A DNA stretch of 7,764 bases from Methanosarcinales archaeon (GTDB taxonomy: Archaea; Halobacteriota; Methanosarcinia; Methanosarcinales; Methanocomedenaceae). Below the pieces are notes generated by a model. It saw only the letters and a list, made by a program, of their open reading frames with translations. It searched no databases and was not told where the DNA came from. A program made the translations under genes and the position numbers. The number at the start of each line of letters is the position of its first letter. The first letter of the stretch is position 1. Of the stretch, positions 5,762-7,764 are shown in pieces. The stretch lies in the NCBI GenBank assembly GCA_013330355.1, contig DUIM01000091.1, positions 973 through 8,736 on the forward strand, given 5' to 3'.

Positions 5762-7627
5762 CTACTTCCTGAGTAGTATCATTACCGCAAACACTCCCAA
5801 TATCCCTGAAATGATTGGAAAACCGGGCACGGTCAGCCCATACATTGCATCTACTTGGGAGGTAGGGATTGATGTTGCTTTTGGTGTCGGGCAAACGGTC
5901 TTCAGTGGAATAGGCGTTTCAGATACTACGCTGTGGCTCACGTTAGACACTGTGGTTAACTGCAATGTGGTCTTGGCCAGCACCCTGGCATAGTTATATT
6001 CCATAATCCGCTGGCTGGGAGACTCCAGCGAATCCGCGTACTCATATGCACTCACTGCAAGTACGGGCTCAACACCGGCATTTCTTGACTCTTCAATAGA
6101 TACCCTTGCAGCATCAGCACTGCGCTGTATCTTTGTACCCACATCAGAATATCCCATAAGACTAATAGCGGTACTGGCCTGCACATAAGCCAGCAACGAA
6201 TCATATATGGCACCGCTGTAATAGCCCCTTTCATATTCGATCATTGCTCTATCAAGGGATATATCTGCCTCGTCCAGCAGTCCTGAGAGCCCGTGCATGC
6301 TATCGGATTCACTGATAATTGTCCGTGCATATGTGACCACTGATGATGCCGTTCCTACGTACCATCCGGCCCTGTCTTTCAACATGCCGTCGTCGGTTGT
6401 ATGGTCCGTATTCACAAGTGAAAGCCACCACAGTACGGTTTCTGCCCTCATGGATGCCAGTGCCAGCGTCTTGACATAATCAATCTCAGTTTCGGTTGAG
6501 CGTGCATCATCCAGCAACTGTTCTGCCATTATGACCCTTATCTCGGCAGCACCCATACCATCCACGTCCTTTACACCCTCCTCTTTGAACCGCTCAACTT
6601 CCCGGCGGCTGTGGTTGACCTCCAGGCTTACGGTTTGGTAAAGATAATTAAGATATTCGTCCTGGTCTTTGGTATTGGAATATTCCTCCCACCAAAGTAT
6701 GAACTTTAAGTTATTCAGGACCAGTAAGCCCGTATTGGTGGCTGCATAGTATTGCTGCTCATCATATTGCTCCTGACCCCTCTCCAGCAGTTCTTTTTGT
6801 ATCTCAAGGGTGCCGGAGGACTGTGTGGTCTCATTCACTGCCAGAAGGTATAATTGGTTTGCTTCATCCAGTACATTCCTGCCAAGCGGGCGCAGCACGT
6901 CCAGGTATTCCGCTGACCATACGCATATGGGTGGTTCAGACCTGTGTATCTCATGGCCGGTGAAAAGTTCTACTGCGTCCTCGATGGTTATTGCTTCTAC
7001 TACTTCCACATTTAGCTCTTTACCCCGTTCTACCAGGTCTACTTCAATGGTTTTTTCTTCTACGGCTACGATATCCCTTTTGCGTACAATAGTGTTTTCA
7101 GTAATCACCACATTGATCTGGCCCTCTGGTACGATGAACAGGGACGTGCCGTGCTGTGCAGCAGCATCAAGTTTATACGGGATGCCTCCCACCGGCCCGA
7201 TACTTCCGTCAGGATTGATCATTCCTGTCATTACCACACCATCAATTAACTGCCATTCCTCTATGTCGGCTATGGCGGCCACGGTTAGTGCGGCACCGGC
7301 AGAGGGGCCGCTGATGATGGGGGAGGTCACTTCGATTATGAAATAAAAGTCGTGTTCGGTTGGGTCTATTCCTGTAATGTCCGATGCCACAAGTGTTGCC
7401 ATCCTGGCTGAACCCTGCAGGTCCACCTGTGTGTACGGCTGTGTATCCACAAACACATGGCCATTGCCTTCGGTGACAATGACAGTAGCATTTAGCAGTA
7501 CACCGTTTTCCCCTTCTATTGTGGAATATGCCGCTACGAGGGGAATTGTCACGCCTTCCTCTACGTTGATGGCACTTGCTGGTGTGGTAAGGAGAATGAA
7601 TAATGTTATTGCGAGCACTAACCTCAT
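5762..7627 (-). CDS. Secreted Lon-like (S16) serine protease with PGF-CTERM-like anchor
   Basis: 621 residues if started at ATG 7627. Residues 1-19 form a signal peptide (hydrophobic core LVLAITLFILL, cleavage after PASA). A Lon-type S16 protease domain spans about 26-224, with the catalytic Ser109 in SGPSAGAA and Lys152 in GGIPYKLDAAAQHG; no AAA+ ATPase domain is present. This matches the archaeal stand-alone serine protease family COG1750. Residues about 240-560 are predominantly helical, with repeated Tyr/Ala-rich helices (for example YYAATNTGLLV, YYSGAIYDSLLAYVQA), perhaps TPR-like. A Ser/Thr/Pro-rich spacer (about 564-593) leads to PGF (601-603), a hydrophobic segment (604-619) and a final Arg-Lys: the tripartite layout of archaeosortase PGF-CTERM substrates. 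It probably acts outside the membrane, anchored to the cell surface; substrates are unknown. An in-frame ATG at 7690 would add 21 residues and a long n-region. Neither start has a Shine-Dalgarno. Confidence 0.87.
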   Translation of the reverse strand: MRLVLAITLFILLTTPASAINVEEGVTIPLVAAYSTIEGENGVLLNATVIVTEGNGHVFVDTQPYTQVDLQGSARMATLVASDITGIDPTEHDFYFIIEVTSPIISGPSAGAALTVAAIADIEEWQLIDGVVMTGMINPDGSIGPVGGIPYKLDAAAQHGTSLFIVPEGQINVVITENTIVRKRDIVAVEEKTIEVDLVERGKELNVEVVEAITIEDAVELFTGHEIHRSEPPICVWSAEYLDVLRPLGRNVLDEANQLYLLAVNETTQSSGTLEIQKELLERGQEQYDEQQYYAATNTGLLVLNNLKFILWWEEYSNTKDQDEYLNYLYQTVSLEVNHSRREVERFKEEGVKDVDGMGAAEIRVIMAEQLLDDARSTETEIDYVKTLALASMRAETVLWWLSLVNTDHTTDDGMLKDRAGWYVGTASSVVTYARTIISESDSMHGLSGLLDEADISLDRAMIEYERGYYSGAIYDSLLAYVQASTAISLMGYSDVGTKIQRSADAARVSIEESRNAGVEPVLAVSAYEYADSLESPSQRIMEYNYARVLAKTTLQLTTVSNVSHSVVSETPIPLKTVCPTPKATSIPTSQVDAMYGLTVPGFPIISGILGVFAVMILLRK

Positions 7628-7666
7628 GCTGTTAGATCGAGTATATTGGTTATGCTGAAAACTCTT

Positions 7667-7673
7667 CTTATAG
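7667..7673 (-). promoter_or_regulatory. Candidate TATA element for the start at 7627
   Basis: On the minus strand this reads CTATAAG, centred 43 bp before ATG 7627. It would start transcription near 7644 and give a leader of about 17 nt. It lies within the coding region if the upstream start at 7690 is used. An identical CTATAAG sits 42 bp before ATG 7690. Confidence 0.35.
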
Positions 7674-7728
7674 TCCCATAATTTGATCATTTTTAGTTAA
7701 CCGAATTTATTATTTGTCCTTAATAAAA

Positions 7729-7735
7729 CTTATAG
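7729..7735 (-). promoter_or_regulatory. Candidate TATA element (possibly bidirectional)
   Basis: The minus strand reads CTATAAG, centred 42 bp before ATG 7690. On the plus strand ACTTATAGT is near-palindromic and centred 29 bp before an ATG at 7761, the spacing of a leaderless divergent gene. It abuts the inverted repeat at 7735-7754. Confidence 0.4.
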
Positions 7736-7754
7736 TAACCTAATAAGAGGTTAC
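7735..7754. repeat. Perfect 7-bp inverted repeat next to the promoter (candidate operator)
   Basis: GTAACCT (7735-7741) and AGGTTAC (7748-7754) are exact reverse complements with a 6-bp spacer, a geometry typical of a dimeric helix-turn-helix repressor site. It lies at the upstream (BRE) side of the minus-strand TATA element and, on the other strand, between that TATA and the ATG at 7761. A protein bound here could block either promoter. No regulator gene is visible in the window. Confidence 0.45.
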
Positions 7755-7764
7755 AATAATATGG

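Noticed and set aside
5403..5894. Minus-strand frames opposite engB (5403-5894, 5407-5685, 5091-5378)
   Set aside because: They are Ser/Pro-rich or featureless shadows of a well-recognised GTPase gene, with no ribosome site or family match.
6810..7346. Plus-strand frame of 178 codons opposite the protease
   Set aside because: It is a Ser/Thr-rich shadow of the S16 protease coding strand; the protease domain on the minus strand is unambiguous. The frames at 5712-5993, 6297-6479 and 7377-7658 are rejected for the same reason.

Overview
The window looks like a chromosomal segment of a methanogen-type euryarchaeon (Methanosarcinales or relatives, possibly including ANME-2). The reasons are the archaeal homodimeric RNA ligase, an archaeal-type short EngB, an archaeal secreted Lon-like (S16) protease with a C-terminal PGF sorting signal, stand-alone multi-CBS proteins, GGAGG/GGTGA Shine-Dalgarno sites and TATA-like promoter elements. 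The taxonomic placement is inference from gene content only. All seven genes have similar composition, and no insertion sequence, CRISPR array, rRNA or tRNA was recognised.

Layout: (1) 1-280, minus strand: the N-terminal 93 codons of a U32-family peptidase-like protein that runs off the left edge. (2) 281-480: divergent intergenic region with promoters for both neighbours, an inverted repeat and a candidate 17-codon leader ORF. (3) 481-3843, plus strand: four consecutive CBS-domain proteins (2 CBS + zinc ribbon, then three proteins of 4 CBS each, 14 CBS motifs in all). A 158-bp gap after the first gene holds a 10-bp perfect inverted repeat overlapping a 15-codon mini-ORF. (4) 3855-5027, plus: ATP-dependent RNA ligase of the Pab1020/MthRnl family. 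(5) 5101-5733, plus: EngB GTPase. (6) 5762-7627, minus, convergent with engB: secreted S16 Lon-like protease with signal peptide, Ser-Lys dyad, long helical region and a PGF-CTERM-like anchor. (7) 7628-7764: promoter region of the protease gene, with a TATA element flanked by a 7-bp perfect inverted repeat and possibly the start of a divergent gene at 7761.

The last three CBS genes and the RNA ligase are spaced 25, 9 and 11 bp apart and very probably form one operon, with engB 73 bp further on. CBS pairs usually sense adenosine-containing ligands (AMP, ATP, SAM, NAD) and the RNA ligase consumes ATP and releases AMP, so an adenylate-sensing module linked to RNA ligation or ribosome biogenesis is the most interesting reading. 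This is inference from co-location, not from any motif proving contact. Within the array the canonical CBS Asp is kept in all six motifs of the first two proteins, in three of four in the third, and in one of four in the fourth, suggesting a division of labour between ligand-binding and structural CBS units.
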